From Deroplatys truncata (taxonomy: Eukaryota > Arthropoda > Insecta > Mantodea > Mantidae): DNA of 64,000 bases. Shown here piece after piece: positions 32,887-45,540 of the stretch. The translations under genes and the position numbers were made by a program. The notes below the pieces were generated by a model. It did no database searches and had not been told where the DNA came from. It saw only the letters and a list, made by a program, of their open reading frames with translations. The DNA lies in assembly GCA_030765065.1 (NCBI GenBank), contig CM060984.1:82857988-82921987 (forward strand), in the 5' to 3' direction. Position 1 is the stretch's first letter, and each line of letters begins with the position of its first letter.

Positions 32887-34780
32887 TGGAATAAAATGTA
32901 ACCGGTTTTTGTTTTTGTACACATTCTCTGCGGAGACAGCAACTGTTACTGTTTCTACTTACATATTCTGTGAAGTAACACAGAGCTTTTCCATGACATT
33001 CTCAACGAAAGCTTTGTAAATCTTGTATTGGTCTTTTAGTAATTTATGAATTTAATTAGAAAATGTTTTATATCCCATGTCCGTCAGAAACGATAGGGCT
33101 TTTCAATGGTGAAAGAATTATCAAATTCGGTTGAGTGGTTTTTGAGATTAATCTACGCATCTCTACCTATTCTAAGCAGGTGGTAGAGGAGTTGATAGCG
33201 AAAGAAATTAAAAATATGATGCATTGCAATTGCAGGAGTTCCTCGAAATTTTGAAATCTCTAATATTTTAGGCAATATGCTTCTGAAATGATATTTTCGT
33301 TGTTTACGTAAATTTCGCATCAGTCCAAGCAAAGAATTCACAATATCAATGCCGACATGTAGCGATATGTCTTGATAATACGCACCTATCAGAACAATGG
33401 ATGAGTCATTTAAGACGAATAATATCTCATAGAATCCCTAAAGCTATGCTCCATTCCCAACCCCATGGACACAGATCTCTTGTGGTCCCAAGAAGGCATA
33501 GAAAGAACATATTTGTTTTATGAGATCGTAACAGGCCACATGGCCTAACACTTGTCTGATGATGAATGTTTTAATCCACGGTGTGCTCGTTGGAGCTAAA
33601 AACAATTTTGTGTATTGAAGTTATTTCGGACAACATTTAGGTATCATGTTTAACAGAAATAGGGCAGGAAAATAAGTCTTTTATGAATAATTTGTAGAGG
33701 AATTATACAAATTAATTACAGTTGATAGAAGAAGTGTTATTGTAATACATAAGATGTTTTCTGTATTTTTTCTAAAATGAGTCAACATTTACAGATAAAT
33801 CAAATGGAACTTTATAGCCATTTTTTGTGAAAATCTCTACATTATAAAATCACCATTCTCAACCTTGTAGGATACAAATTGCAATTTTGCCTTTTTTTAG
33901 TATATTAAATGCCCAAAAGCGACGTTTAAATGCACGGGTATGCGAGAAGCGCTTGAAACTTTAAAACTTGATTTTCTCGTAATTTTGTTATCTTACATTT
34001 GCGGCTTTAAAATGCTTTCTATGTTACAATTTTGATTCAGTTCCTTTAAGGTTGATAAAGAGATCTAAAGAGATTTGATATCAAGTATAGTTAATGATTT
34101 AGGATTTTAATAATATTACCTATACACTATTGATTTTTAGAAAATTAAATTGTAACACCCGCATACTGCTTCCCCCCAAAATAAATTAAGTATTGCAACA
34201 AATTTATGATAATTTAAAAGTTTCAAAATTTCGTAATATTGATTCCCGCAAGAAACTTGATTTTCACTTTTTGAAAGTTATTTTCTGGAAAGTTAGGTGC
34301 TTAGAACCATGAACATTGTTTTTGTCTATAATTATGTTGAAATAATCTGTGATAAAATTTCAGCTAAATTGGTTGAAATTTGTAGCAATTAGCTATTTCA
34401 GTAATGGATATCCTTAAATTACTAACGGTTTGTGATTGGTTTAATTCTACGTTTTAATTACGTATAAATCATTTACGTATTTTTAATTTACTTCCACTTC
34501 TAATTTCTTGTTATACGTAAATGGCGCAAATAGTTGTTATTAGAGTATTTTATATCCTTGTTATTATATTATTCAGTGTTTTAGAATTGATTATGTAACG
34601 TATAATTTAAATGTTAAGGCACAGAAACGTATTATGTTAATAACTGAATAGGATACGATACTAATTTAGCGATCAGTGCTTTGTGTGCGAATATTTAGCC
34701 GGATTCTTGATAATTTAGCGGTTTAGCTCTGAACGGTCGAACGTAAACTGGTTACACGCCATACATATTCTAATACTCGC
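32887..34780. other. Unassigned AT-rich stretch
   Basis: No gene apart from the small reverse-transcriptase-tail-like relic at 33386-33520. The rest is AT-rich unique-looking sequence. Confidence 0.3.
33386..33520 (+). pseudogene. Possible LINE ORF2 C-terminal relic
   Basis: The frame reads LSEQWMSHLRRIISHRIPKA then GHRSLVVPRRHRKNIF. The pattern W..H..R...HRIPK followed by a G(R)RS.G(R)P..R(W) string is common at the ends of insect non-LTR reverse transcriptases. It is short and already diverged (VVP for GRP). Confidence 0.35.
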
Positions 34781-34784
34781 GAGA

Positions 34785-34970
34785 CTGAGAAGGGTAGCTC
34801 AAGCAGTATCGTCTGAAGCTCATATTCGAGAGGTTTTGGGTTCGATTGCCGTTGGACTGGCCATCCTGGCCATGTATTTTTTCTATCGTTTTCCCAGATC
34901 GCTGTCGAATGCTGGTGTGGATTGTCTACTACCACAAGTTTTCCTCTCATTTCGTTTCCTTTCAACTTAT
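34785..34970 (+). repeat. SINE-like sequence, family D
   Basis: A B-box-like GGGTTCGATTGCCGTTGG (about 34837) is followed by ACTGGCCATCCTGGCCATG and a T-rich body. The layout is that of a tRNA-derived SINE. It directly abuts the family A SINE at 34973. Confidence 0.45.
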
Positions 34971-34972
34971 TA

Positions 34973-35145
34973 AGGTGCTAGCCTCTAGTTCCCAAGGTCG
35001 TGGGTTCAAACCCGGCGGAGGGCGATGGATTTTTTCGGGAGTAAAAATCCTTAGCATGGCTTCCTTCGGAAGGGAAGTAAAGCCGGTGGTCGCGTGTCGT
35101 ATAGTAGTTAAAGAGCGTCCATAAATAAAACTCAGTTTTATTTTA
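34973..35145 (+). repeat. SINE family A copy, internally deleted
   Basis: It lacks the first bases of the tRNA head and jumps from GTGGTCGCGTGTCGTA directly to TAGTAGTTAAAGAGCGTCC, losing about 100 bases of the body. It ends in CTCAGTTTTATTTTAATTTT. Confidence 0.8.
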
Positions 35146-36063
35146 ATTTTAAAGTATTAAGGTTAGGTGCGGTGGACGGTGATGTGCGGCATGTGCGGTG
35201 GTGGTGGTCTGAGTAGAGAACTCTCTCTTGCTGGCATGTAACCATCTGTCCAAACCTGTCTGTGAGGATAGGGAAGCGATCGAAGGGGTTGCTGGGGATG
35301 TTCAATCTGGAAACGTTAGGGGGTACGGTGCTCTGCGCCTACTGGCACCAGATCTGCCGCCTTTCCTCCTCCCGGAGGTTTAGAGGCGCAATTGGCCTAG
35401 CCTTGCTCGCAGAGAGGAGGTTACGGTTGCAGTGAAGGACCTACTTTTGGTGGAAAATTATAAGGTAATTGATATTTGGTGGCTTATGCTTGTGATTCTC
35501 TTTTGTCTAAGGAAATTCTTTAATCTATGCTAATGTCTGAATGGCGAAATTCTAGGTATTCGTTTCTTTCAGGTCAGAAATCGTTTTTGTTTTTGTTAGT
35601 TTACCCTGGATTGCCGAAAGCTTTGAAACTGATTGTTATAAAATCGAGTGGATCACGTACAAAGAACATGTAGCTACTATGTGTTCCGATTCGTCAGCTG
35701 CGAGCAAAACAAGCCTTCCATTGATGGCATCGATTACATTCTTGGAATACCAACACGATGCCAGTGAAATCGTTGCAGTCCTCCGAGGTGCCTTCACTCA
35801 AGCTAATTGTGTGCATTTACAATCTGTGAGTAAAACGAAAGCTTTTAAATCCTATCTTTATTTCCCTGTCGATTGCCTAAGACATACGAAGAATTATATT
35901 CGACTAAACATTTCTGTACCAAATTTCGTTGAAAATACACGACTTGAAGCCCCTGCACAAAATGTGTGAGTATGTTTCTGTGAGTAACACAAACACCTAT
36001 AGTATGTTGGTCATTCTTTCCCACTGGCCTTATGCTGGCAAAAGTTGGCCACCTGAAGCAGAT
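35146..36063. other. Unassigned stretch
   Basis: Positions 35165-35440 are unusually GC-rich (GGTGCGGTGG, CCGCCTTTCCTCCTCCCGG) without a recognisable product. The 96-codon frame at 35679-35969 has no family I recognise. Confidence 0.3.
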
Positions 36064-36146
36064 TTCAAAAATCTCACGTGTTACATGCACATGACTTTCT
36101 CCAGTCATTATCCTTTAATTTTACATAGCTTCTTACAAAAGCTTAT
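36064..36146 (+). mobile_element. H head fragment
   Basis: AAATCTCACGTGTTACATGC, then ACATGACTTTCTCCAGT and CTTACAAAAGCTTATACC match the first 75 bases of the H head. It is cut by the SINE at 36147. Confidence 0.55.
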
Positions 36147-36370
36147 ACCGAGACGGGTAGCTGAGATCGTTAAGGCCCGTGAACTGGAGGCCTGCGGTAC
36201 TAATCTCGCCATCCATGACTGAGGGTTTTTTCAGCTTTTCCTCACTACTCTTAATTGGCAAATGCCCCGGGAAGTACCCTAAACCTAGGCCTGGAAGGTT
36301 TCCTTCCCGAATTTCCTTTACCACGCCTGTGATGCAGTATGCAGCAAGAACTGGCTTAACGCACTACGTA
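36147..36370 (+). repeat. SINE family B copy
   Basis: The head GAGACGGGTAGCTGAGATCG, TTAAGGCCCG has a tRNA-Ser/Leu-like A box. The body has GGCAAATGCCCCGGGAAGTA, CCTAGGCCTGGAAGG and TTTCCTTCCCGAATTTCC. Confidence 0.7.
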
Positions 36371-36377
36371 GAAAAAA

Positions 36378-37279
36378 TCTGATGTGTTACACTCACATGA
36401 CTTTCTCTACTCTTGTACAAACTATTTCTACAAACGCTTATTCTCCATCTACTTCATGTTAATCGAGATAAACATTTGCAGAGTCTATCTTATTGCTAAT
36501 TTTCTTGTAGATGTAAGGGGAATGTATATTTACAAGGGCAATATAGAAATACAGTAGCCTTTAAGCATATACATATCTCTTAATAGCTGGTTGCTAGGTG
36601 CAGCACCATTCCCTTTGCCACAGATTATAACTCTTTGCATATCCAAGACAAAAACTGAATAACGAATTCCCATTTTAGAAAATAAGTATTGAAAAATTTA
36701 AGGGAATAACAAGCAATATCTCGAAAATGGTTTTCACTCAACAAAAAATGTGTATGGCATAAATTGTGTATTTTAACGCGATCTACATTTTTTGTGTAGT
36801 AAAATTGTGTCTATCTCTTATGGTTTACCAGTTATGCAAAAGTCGTTCACAATGGAGAATACTTTTGGAGACATTCCCAGAAAATTCAAGATATACATTT
36901 TATTTGTCATGAAAATATCTTAAACATATGATATTTTAATCAAAATCGTTATAGCCATTTTGGAGAAAATTAAACGTTTCGAAAAATCTTCCATGTAAAG
37001 GGTAATTTGGGGTGGGGGGATTTTCTTGAAAACCTTTGTGTCGCTTCTCTGGAAGATACTGAATCTAAATACCAAATTTAATGTTTATCCAACTGTTCGT
37101 TTCTGAGTTATGCTGTTCACAGTCAGACACACGGACACACACACGGACATGTTTCCAAAAATGCTTTTTTTTATTCAGGGGGTCTCAAAACATGTATTTC
37201 CGGTGAAATCTCGGTATCGAATTTTTGTGTGGAATACAATACTTCCCCTACTTACTGTACGTATTAGAGAAAGTAAAAA
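36378..37279 (+). mobile_element. H repeat copy, full length, head type 2
   Basis: Starts TCTGATGTGTTACACTCAC and ends TATTAGAGAAAGTAAAAAG. The type 2 head carries AATAGCTGGTTGCTAGGTGC and GGCAATATAGAAATACAGTA. The microsatellite is short (ACACGGACACACACACGG). Confidence 0.85.
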
Positions 37280-37546
37280 GAGGAAAGGAAGAAAAGTTAT
37301 TTTTCTATCTACTTGAGGTTAATCGAGGTAAACGATTGCAGAAATGGTTTCATTGGTTTTAAAATTCCATACTCTTTTCATGACATCGCCAATAATAACT
37401 ATATGGTAACATCACTTTCAAATATAAAAAATGACAAAGCGTTGAAAAATCCAAATCAATAGCAACGAATATCTGGACATTGCATAATTAATGTAATAAA
37501 CGTTCACACCTCAAAATGCACTTTATAGTTTCATCGTACTTCTACT

Positions 37547-37975
37547 TTCTTTGCCACGTACCTACCTAGTAGATAGAGGAATCAATGATTACATCCAGAA
37601 ACTCGAAATGGATATTTCGCCGGAAATACAATTTGGGGAAGATATAGACGAACACTTACCGCACAAAAAATGTATATATCATTAAAAGATACAATTATTT
37701 AAGTCAAAAATTTTTATCATTCGCCATTTCCGAGTTATTCCTTCTTATTGGTTTGAGTTTTCTGGCTCTTTACATGTTTTGTTTTATTTGGTAGCCATTG
37801 TTTTGTTTCTTGCGATGCCATGGAAAGGGTATAGAAATTTTAAGATTTCTGCAAATGTTTATTTCAGTTGACATGAAGTAGATAGAAAAAATAAACCTTT
37901 ATAAGAATAGTTAGGGAGAGACGTAAAAGTAAACGATATTAGGCAGAGAAAGTCATGTGATGTAACAAATAATGT
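37547..37975 (-). mobile_element. H repeat copy, internally deleted
   Basis: The tail (CTACTTTCTTTGCCACG) and ATTTCGCCGGAAATAC join directly to ACCGCACAAAAAATGTATAT, skipping the microsatellite and the mid-body. The head end AGAGAAAGTCATGTGATGTA is present. Confidence 0.65.
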
Positions 37976-38096
37976 AACGTTTAAACTTTAATAAGTTTTC
38001 CCCAAAGCTCCGTACATTGCGATTATTTTTCTAAGTGGTCAGTAGGTATGCACATTTTCTACAACTTCTGATAAATACATCTCAGGAATAAAAATC

Positions 38097-38145
38097 TAAT
38101 GTGATGCGTTCATACGACTTTCTCTACTATTGACAAATTCACACA
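38097..38145 (+). mobile_element. H head fragment
   Basis: TCTAATGTGATGCGTTCATA and CGACTTTCTCTACTATTG match the first 45 bases of the head. Confidence 0.55.
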
Positions 38146-39090
38146 TATACATTATATATTATAGTATTAATATAAAAAGTGACTCTTTTATCCTCTACGT
38201 TTGCTCACAAATTACCTAGAAAGTGTTTCAAATTAAGCAAGATGACTTCAACATGCGAAATAGCAATGTAATATTTTTTTATGGTAAAAAACTCTCGCAA
38301 TGAAAGGAAAAGAAAGAGGAAGTAATAAACATCGCAAACTTTAAAAATGTCCGTTAGTGACATTTAGGAAAGGTTTAAACTTGCAAGGCAGAATATTTAG
38401 AAAAGTCTAAAGGCCTATATGGTGGCCAATTCACTATCACTCCAAACGTCCAAATGGCATGGTGTCACTCCAAACTCTCGTAGTGAATTTTGAGCCGCCA
38501 TCTGCTTGGCGTGGTGCAATGGATGTGCTAGGTGCTGATATGAGCCGCACCTGGCCGTATCTGGGCGCCCAAAAATCCAACACTTCGCTCCAGCACGCAT
38601 AAAGAGGTGAAAAATGCTACTGGAGCGGCTACAAACCACAGTGCAAACCTGCTAGTCAGAGGGTAACCCTCCAAACAGTGTCAGTCAATCAAGAGATACC
38701 GTTGAGAGCACACGTTTTACAAACTGCGCTATGTTAGGGCGGACTTTGTTCAGGAAGTTATTGAAGCGTACAAAGAGTATGGCAGGTTACGAATAGTGAC
38801 AATCGCAACAAAGTGGAAAGAAATGTCGTTCTAGTCACCTTGCTTTTATCCAAAGGCAGCAGAAATCATAAGTTCTTCTTCGTGAATTGTTATGTCCGTT
38901 CACTATACGCAAGCATAATAGTTGATTAAATAACGAAACGCAATTATAAGAACAGATCATACTTACAGACTGGGAAAATATGAAGAAAATATCCGAAATT
39001 ATTATGAAATGGATATTTTAAAGCCAAAACATCTTAATTATACTTAAGGGCTTGGAACAGGTTCGCTTCGTTAGTTTAAAATAGCAGTTT
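38146..39090. other. Unassigned stretch
   Basis: No gene recognised. Positions 38400-38700 are GC-richer and repeat CACTCCAAAC twice; they may be an unknown repeat. Confidence 0.3.
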
Positions 39091-39174
39091 TTTATGCGCG
39101 TTCACTTCCTCCATTTAGTAGGAAGCCAGACCCAGCTGTGAGCGATCGTCACTTTGTGTTTACCTGTTGTTCGA

Positions 39175-40205
39175 AATGTTCAAAACAATCGTACGTTCCG
39201 CCAACTGTGAAATCAAATCAGTGGCTCGTTTTTTGAATGCGAGGAATGTTACGCCAGCAAACAACATTCATTGTAAATTGTGTGAGATGTATGGGAAAAC
39301 ATAAATGAGTGATGGAATGGTGAGGAAGTGGATTAGACAGTTTAACGACGGTCGTGAAAATGTGCGTGATGAGCCGCGGAGCGACCGACCGTCTGTGATC
39401 GCGGATGGTTTGGTGCAAGCTGTGGAAGAAAACATTTGAGAGTACAGGTGTTTCACCATATGGGTGTTGTCTTCGCATTTTCCACAAATTTAAGAGTCAG
39501 TCCTCTACAACCTTGTGACAGAACGCTTAAGATTTCGTAAATTGTGCTCAAGATGGGTGCCCAAAAATCTTACTGATGAGCACAAGAACAAGTCACTGCA
39601 GCTGCACTGACTTTTCTCACTGATATACTGAGAAAGGCAATGATTTGCTACAGGTTGTTACAGGTGGTGAGATATCGGTATCTTACATCACTCCTGAATC
39701 AAAGCAACAATCCGTGGAGTGGAGACACACAACACTCCCGGTAAAGAAGAAATTTAAACAGACGATATCCACTCGCAAAATCGTGTGCACGGTTTTCTGG
39801 GATAGATAAGGTTTTTGCCCAAGAATGCGACAACCAACAAAGACGTCTATTGTGAGACATTACGAAAGATCCGTCGTGCAATACAGAACAAAGGCGTGGA
39901 ATGTTTTCAGGTTCATGACAATGCCCGGCCACGCACAGCCAAACAAACTCAAGATCTGATCGCATCATTTGCTTGGGAACAACTCGACCACTATAGTCCG
40001 GATTTAGCATCAAGCGATTTACATGTTTCTTCATCTGAAGTAATTCCTTGATGGAAAGCATTTCAACGACGATGATGTGAAACAAGAAGTGTAGACTTAG
40101 CTTTCTTTGACAAAGGCGTACTAAAACTAGTTTCACGTTACGACAAGTGCCTGAATAACGGCGCTGACAATGTGGAGAAGTAGTGCAAGGTAATGAATGA
40201 TAATA
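39175..40205 (+). pseudogene. mariner transposase, heavily broken
   Basis: Blocks in order: MVRKWIRQFNDGRENVRDEP and RSDRPSVIADGL (about 39318-39410), LCSRWVPKNLTDEHKNKS (about 39543-39595), SYITPESKQQSVEWRHTT (about 39680-39735), TRKIVCTVFWDR (about 39771-39806), RRAIQNKG (about 39872), and a HDNARP-like MTMPGHAQPNK in a shifted frame (about 39915-39950). DHYSPDLASSDLHVS follows (about 39987-40030). It differs in sequence from the mariner at 10783, so it belongs to another subfamily. Many stops and frameshifts are present. The catalytic MDET/GDET motif is eroded. I did not find terminal repeats. Confidence 0.8.
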
Positions 40206-40970
40206 AAGTATTTGGAAAATGTTCTGGTATTTAAAAAAAACAATTATCAGTACTTACTTTTAAAACACGCCTTGTATTTAATAATAAAATCTCAAATGAA
40301 ATACAAGTTACACAAGTTTAGAGATTTTAATAATTGTGAAACGCTTAAACTAGAAGAAAATTAAAAAGAAAGTACTGGTTGCTTTTTCCTTGCTTAATAC
40401 TAGTTACAATATGTCGCTAAAAACATCGGTTCGCGAAAATAAAAACTCTTCAAGAAAAGAGGTCGCTTAATATTGCACGTGATGTCACATAGAGGAAAGT
40501 GTTATTTTCTCAACTGCACCTAACTTGTTGAATTTATTGCTATTTTAAAAGTGAAAAATCGCAAATTTTACCATATATGAAGATATAAAAAATTACATAA
40601 AATATAAAGATTTACCAGCGTATTATCAAATAAGATCTTTTTTGTCACATGCGCTGAATTCTACACACTGCTAAGCGTAAAAGTACCTTGTTCCATAATA
40701 ATAGCAAGCATGGTCGCCTGCCTCTAATAAATCGTTCTAACTGAAGCGACAGGGAAGTTGAGGCGCGGCAGTGACCGACTTCCTACTTTTGAACGTCATC
40801 TTCTGGGTCTCATCGAAACGGAAGCTCTCCATTCGGAGCATAATGAATGGTGGCCTTGAGGCTGCAAAACTTCAACACAAATTGTGTATACTTTTTCGTT
40901 TGTTATTGTTAGTATTATTGTTGTTGCTTTAGTAGTGTTTACACAGTCCGTTTTCACAGCATAAGTCACC
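40206..40970. other. Unassigned stretch
   Basis: AT-rich, no gene seen. Confidence 0.3.
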
Positions 40971-40974
40971 ACAG

Positions 40975-41203
40975 ACAGTGGACATTGATAATCATGAGAT
41001 GAAATGATAATTTAAAACAGGAAATTTGGGAAGGAAACGTTCCAGGCTTAATTGCTTGGGCATCTCGTCGGCATTTACTAGTTAATAGGATTCAGGAAAA
41101 CTTGGAAAAATCCTCAGTAGGAAAGAAAAGCCTTTGTGGGAGTTGAAACGCATACTTCCCGTTCACGAGTCCATGTCTTAACCACCTCGGCTACCCGTGT
41201 AGG
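40975..41203 (-). repeat. SINE family B copy
   Basis: On the minus strand it begins ACGGGTAGCCGAGGTGGTTA with a good A box. The body has GTAAATGCCGACGAGATGCC, AATTAAGCCTGGAACG and TTTCCTTCCCAAATTTCC. Confidence 0.7.
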
Positions 41204-41235
41204 TATAGTGTATTCTAATGAGTTCTATATTTTTC

Positions 41236-41561
41236 CTATAGGTAGAAAGTTTTTGTCTATCTCTAAGATTTCCTTCTTATACAAAATCATATAAAATCGA
41301 ATCACATACAGGCAAGTTCACAAGATAGTCATAGAAAATTCAAGATATTGTTTTATTTCTCATGTCATTATATTAAACATGTGTTATTTTTATAAAAATC
41401 TTTAGACTGGTTTTTTAGTAAATAAAGCATACTACTTTTCACACGCAATAGATAGCTTAGGGTGGAGAGATTTTCTTGAAAAACTTCGCGCCGCATCCTT
41501 GGAAGATGCTGAGCTTCAATACCAACTTTGGTATTTAACCAAATTTTCGTTGCGCGTGCGC

Positions 41562-41616
<55 letters not shown>

Positions 41617-41758
41617 TGCACACCTTTTTCTAGAAAAAGTTTCAGGAGATCCCATAAGGTGTATTCCCGTGAAACATCGATATCGAACGTTTATGTTGGA
41701 CACCTAAATTCTCATCTAATATTTTCTACTATAGTTAGATTGATAGAGAAAGTAAAAA
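41236..41758 (+). mobile_element. H repeat copy, body only, diverged
   Basis: The body runs from TTTTTGTCTATCTCTAAG through GGGTGGAGAGATTTTCTTG and a long (CA)n (41564-41612) to GATAGAGAAAGTAAAAATG. The head is missing. Confidence 0.7.
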
Positions 41759-42290
41759 TGTATACGTGTAACGTTGGGTTAGGCATAAACTTGGATATAC
41801 ATCCTTCCCGATGTAGACAACAAAGCAATAATTGAAATAAGCCGAAGTAGTTCATAGATTTGGCTGCTTCGCAATGATCCTTAAGAGAACAATTTTTATT
41901 GTTAAATGTTTAAAAGCACTTTAATAGAAGATAGTAGGCGGTGCTAAAATGTAATGCGATCGCTAAGATGCCGTGCCAGCCGCGAGAAGCGCTCACATCG
42001 ATCCAAACGGAGTAAACCGTTGCCTTTTTAATTGTCACTCCTTCATATTTTTGAGAAGAGAAAGTTTAGATGACTAGAAACATTGATAATTATATGAAAG
42101 CGTGTTTTGGCCAACCAAAAAGGTCATATCTCATTGACCAATGAAACTAATTATACTAATTATTCCACTCATATGATGTAAGCACGCTATGGATGAAGAA
42201 GGTAAGAACGCCTTGAATGTCAACCAATCGTGTGGGTTTAATTTTAATTATTTTTGTTATAGTTGGGGTTGCTTTTCATTATGTTTTATT
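41759..42290. other. Unassigned stretch
   Basis: No gene recognised. Confidence 0.3.
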
Positions 42291-42294
42291 AGAT

Positions 42295-42461
42295 TTTTAC
42301 TTTCTCTACTACGTATAGTAAGTAGGGGAAGTATTGTATTCCACCCAAAAATTCGATACCGAGATTTCACCGGAAATACATGTTTTGAGACCCCCTAAAT
42401 CCAAAAAAAGTATTTTTGGAAACATGACCGTGTGTGTGTCTGTGTGTCTGTCTGTGTGTGT

Positions 42462-42502
<41 letters not shown>

Positions 42503-43257
42503 TGTCTGTCTGTCTGTGAACAGCATAACTCAGAAACGAACAGTCGGATAAACACCAAACTTGGTATTTAGGTTCAGTATCTTCCAGAGATACGACACGA
42601 AGGTTTTCAAGAAAATCCCCCCACCCCAGATTACCCTTTACATGGAACATTTTTCGAAAATTTTAATTTTCTCAAAAATGGCTCTAACGATTTTGATTAA
42701 AATATCATATGTTTAAGATATTGTCATGACAAATAAAATGCATATCTTGAATTTTCTGAGAATGTCTACAAAAGTATTCTTCATTGTGAACGACTTTTGC
42801 ATAACTGGTAAACCATAAGAGATAGACAAAATTTTACCACACAAAAAATGTAGATCGCGTTAAAATACACAATTTATGTCATACATTTTTGTTGCTGAGT
42901 GAACCATTTTCGAGATATTGCTTGTTATTCCCTTAAATTTTTCAATACTTATTTTCTCAAATGGGAATTCGTTATTCATTTTTTTGTCTTGGATATGCAA
43001 AGAGTTATAATCTGTGGCAAAGGGAATGGTGCTGCACATAGCAACCAGCTATTAAGAGATATGTATGTGCTTAAAGGCTACTATATTTCTATATTGCCCT
43101 TGTAAGTATATATTCCCCTTACATCTACAAGAAAATTAGCAATAATATAGAGTCTGCAAATGTTTATCTCGATTAACATGAAGTAGATGGAGAATAAGCG
43201 TTTGTAAAAATAGTTTGTACAAGAGTAGAGAAGGTCATGTGAGTGTAACACATCAAA
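42295..43257 (-). mobile_element. H repeat copy, full length, head type 2
   Basis: Starts TTTTACTTTCTCTACTACG and ends GTGAGTGTAACACATCAAA. It holds the longest TG/CTG tract among the intact copies (about 42430-42516). The head has ATCTGTGGCAAAGGGAATGG and CTATTAAGAGATATGTATGTG. Confidence 0.85.
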
Positions 43258-43639
43258 TTTTGTTAATAATATTATTTTCTTTATTGATATTTATACTTGG
43301 AATTTCTTTTATTATAAATGAAGAATAAATCAACCTTTAAAACTTCAAAGGAAAAAAATACTGATCATTAATTTCAAAAATTCCTCTATTATGTTGTGTA
43401 ATTGTCGCATTCTGAGCAAGCGACAATCCACGTCCGATTACAATACCACCACTGTCATTTGCTTCCAGAGCTTCAAAACAAATTGAGAGCTTTATGATTT
43501 TGTTGAGCGTCGTACATTTGGTCTGGCTTCTTTTTTATTTTTTCACATTATTTTGTTTAATACCGTTCTTCCAGAGCTATTTCATTCTTGTGCTAATGCA
43601 GCATCTGAATTTACTTCTGAGCATAAACAGTTTCATAAA
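43258..43639. other. Unassigned stretch
   Basis: AT-rich, no gene seen. Confidence 0.3.
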
Positions 43640-43760
43640 TTGGAAAGGTAGAATCAGACGACTGAAAAATTCGATGCCATAGCCGGATTTGAACCACGGA
43701 TCTCCCACTCTCCTTCCGGTTGCTCTAACCACTGAGCTACCATGACAACATGGCGGTAGC
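43640..43760 (-). repeat. tRNA-derived SINE head, family C
   Basis: On the minus strand, GTCATGGTAGCTCAGTGGTT has a good A box and D arm, and GTGGTTCAAATCCGGCTATG has a good B box. The first and last seven bases can pair (GTCATGG with CTATGGC). The anticodon arm does not fold cleanly, so I call it a SINE or tRNA relic rather than a tRNA gene. Confidence 0.5.
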
Positions 43761-44017
43761 GCATTAAATTTACCGGGAAACATGCGAATCAGTTGGAGAG
43801 AACAGAACATTACGTTTGAGAGAAGGTAATAACAAAAGAATAATTAGAATATACGGCATACGTACTAAAGTACACCGAAAAGCAATCTTTAAAATGAAGG
43901 GTGAGCAGAGGAAATCAGTGTAAAGTGCAGAACTAATTTTCCATTCATTCTATTACACTGACTCTATTGGGAGGTACTAGGAGGCCAGAAGTAATAAATC
44001 TCAGCACTATTGATAAT

Positions 44018-44857
44018 TACTTTCTCTACTACCTATAGTAAGTCGGGGAAGTATTGCATTCCACCAAAAATTCCATATCGAGATTTCACCGGAAATGCTA
44101 TTTTGAGGCGCCCTGAATAAAAAAAAGCATTTTTAGAAAAAGGTCCGTGTGTATGTCTGTGTGGATGTATGGATGTGTGCCTGTGAACAGTATAGTTCAA
44201 AAACGAAAAGTCGGATAAATGCCACACTTGGCATTTAGATTCAGCATCTTTCAAAGATGCAATAAGAAGATTTTCAAGAAAATCCCCCGCCCCAAACTAC
44301 CCTTTACATTGAATATTTATTCGAAAATTTGAATTTTCTAATAAATGGCTCTAACGAGTTTGATAAAAATATTGTATGTTTAAGATACTTTCATAGCAAA
44401 TGAAATGTATATCTTCAATTTTCTGGGAATGTCCCCAAAAGTCGTCTTCATTCTGAATGAGTTTTGCATAACTGATAAACCGTAAGAGATAGACTTTTGC
44501 AACGCAAAAAATGTAGATTTCATTAAAACACAGAATTTATGTCATATACAGTGCTTTTGTCCAGTGAACCATTTCCGAGATATTCCTTGTTATTTGTTTG
44601 AATTGTCCAATACTTATACATTATCTCAACTGGGAATTCGTTATTCGTTTTTTTTTTAATTTATGTCTTGGACATGAAAAGCTCTTAAAAGATATCGCTT
44701 AAAACCTACCATATTCACCTTGCACCTACAAGAAATTTAAGCAATACGATAGTTTCGCAAATATTTATATGCATTAACGTGGAGTAGATGGAGAATAAGC
44801 GTTTGTGAAAATAGTTTGTACAAGAGTAGAGAAAGCTTTGTGAGTGTAACACATCAG
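44018..44857 (-). mobile_element. H repeat copy, full length, diverged
   Basis: Starts ATTACTTTCTCTACTACC and ends GTGAGTGTAACACATCAGG. The microsatellite reads GTGTGTATGTCTGTGTGG and is short. Confidence 0.8.
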
Positions 44858-44869
44858 GTATTTTTTTAC

Positions 44870-45540
44870 CTAGTCTAATCTTATTAAAGTAGGTAGAGGA
44901 CAATTTTATTCCACCTAAAGTGCTCCATAAAATTTCACCAGAAATACAGGTTTTCGATCCACTTTACAAAAAAGAATGCATTTTTACTTTTTCTATTACT
45001 AGCTATTAGGTATATTCTTAGGTATACTATTAGGTACAAGTCGAAGTACTATATTCCCCCAAAAATTGAATGTCAAAATTTCACCGGAAATACAATTTTT
45101 GAGAACATTGAGGTAAACGGAGAAAAAAAAAAGCAAGTTTTAGAAACAAGTGCGCCTCGTACTTGGTGTCTGAACAGAGTCTGTTAGTCTGTCTATCTGT
45201 CTTTGTGTGAGCAATATAATTCTAAAACAAAAGGTCGATTAAATAGCAAACATAGTTGCTTGGTTCAGCATTATCCAGGCATGCGACACGAAGATTTTCA
45301 GGAAAATAACCACACTCCAAACAGTCGTTTATGTGGGCAAATCTTCTTTTTTTTAAACGCCTCTAACGATATTTATTTAAATGTTACTTGTTTAATATAT
45401 TGACAACGTTTTCCTTTATTTGATGAATTTTTATAGTATAATTTTGTACAATAAGGCACACAGACAAAAACTTACATTAGGGCATTATATACACGTTAGT
45501 ACGTTAGAATAAGTATAAATTTTCCGTGTTGCAAGTTTAG
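44870..45540 (-). mobile_element. Two overlapping partial H copies, old
   Basis: A partial tail-side copy (44890-44985: TCCACCTAAAGTGCTCC, TTTCACCAGAAATACAGG) is followed by another tail (TTTTTACTTTTTCTATTAC at 44983) with its body (GTGAGCAATATAATTCTAAA, GCATGCGACACGAAGATTTT). The head is lost. Confidence 0.6.

Noticed and set aside
35165-35440. CpG-island-like host promoter
   Set aside because: GC-rich, but no TATA/Inr plus coding exon could be identified nearby; it could equally be a LINE 5' fragment.
43640-43760. Functional tRNA gene
   Set aside because: The A and B boxes and acceptor pairing are present, but the anticodon arm does not fold cleanly; a SINE head explains it.
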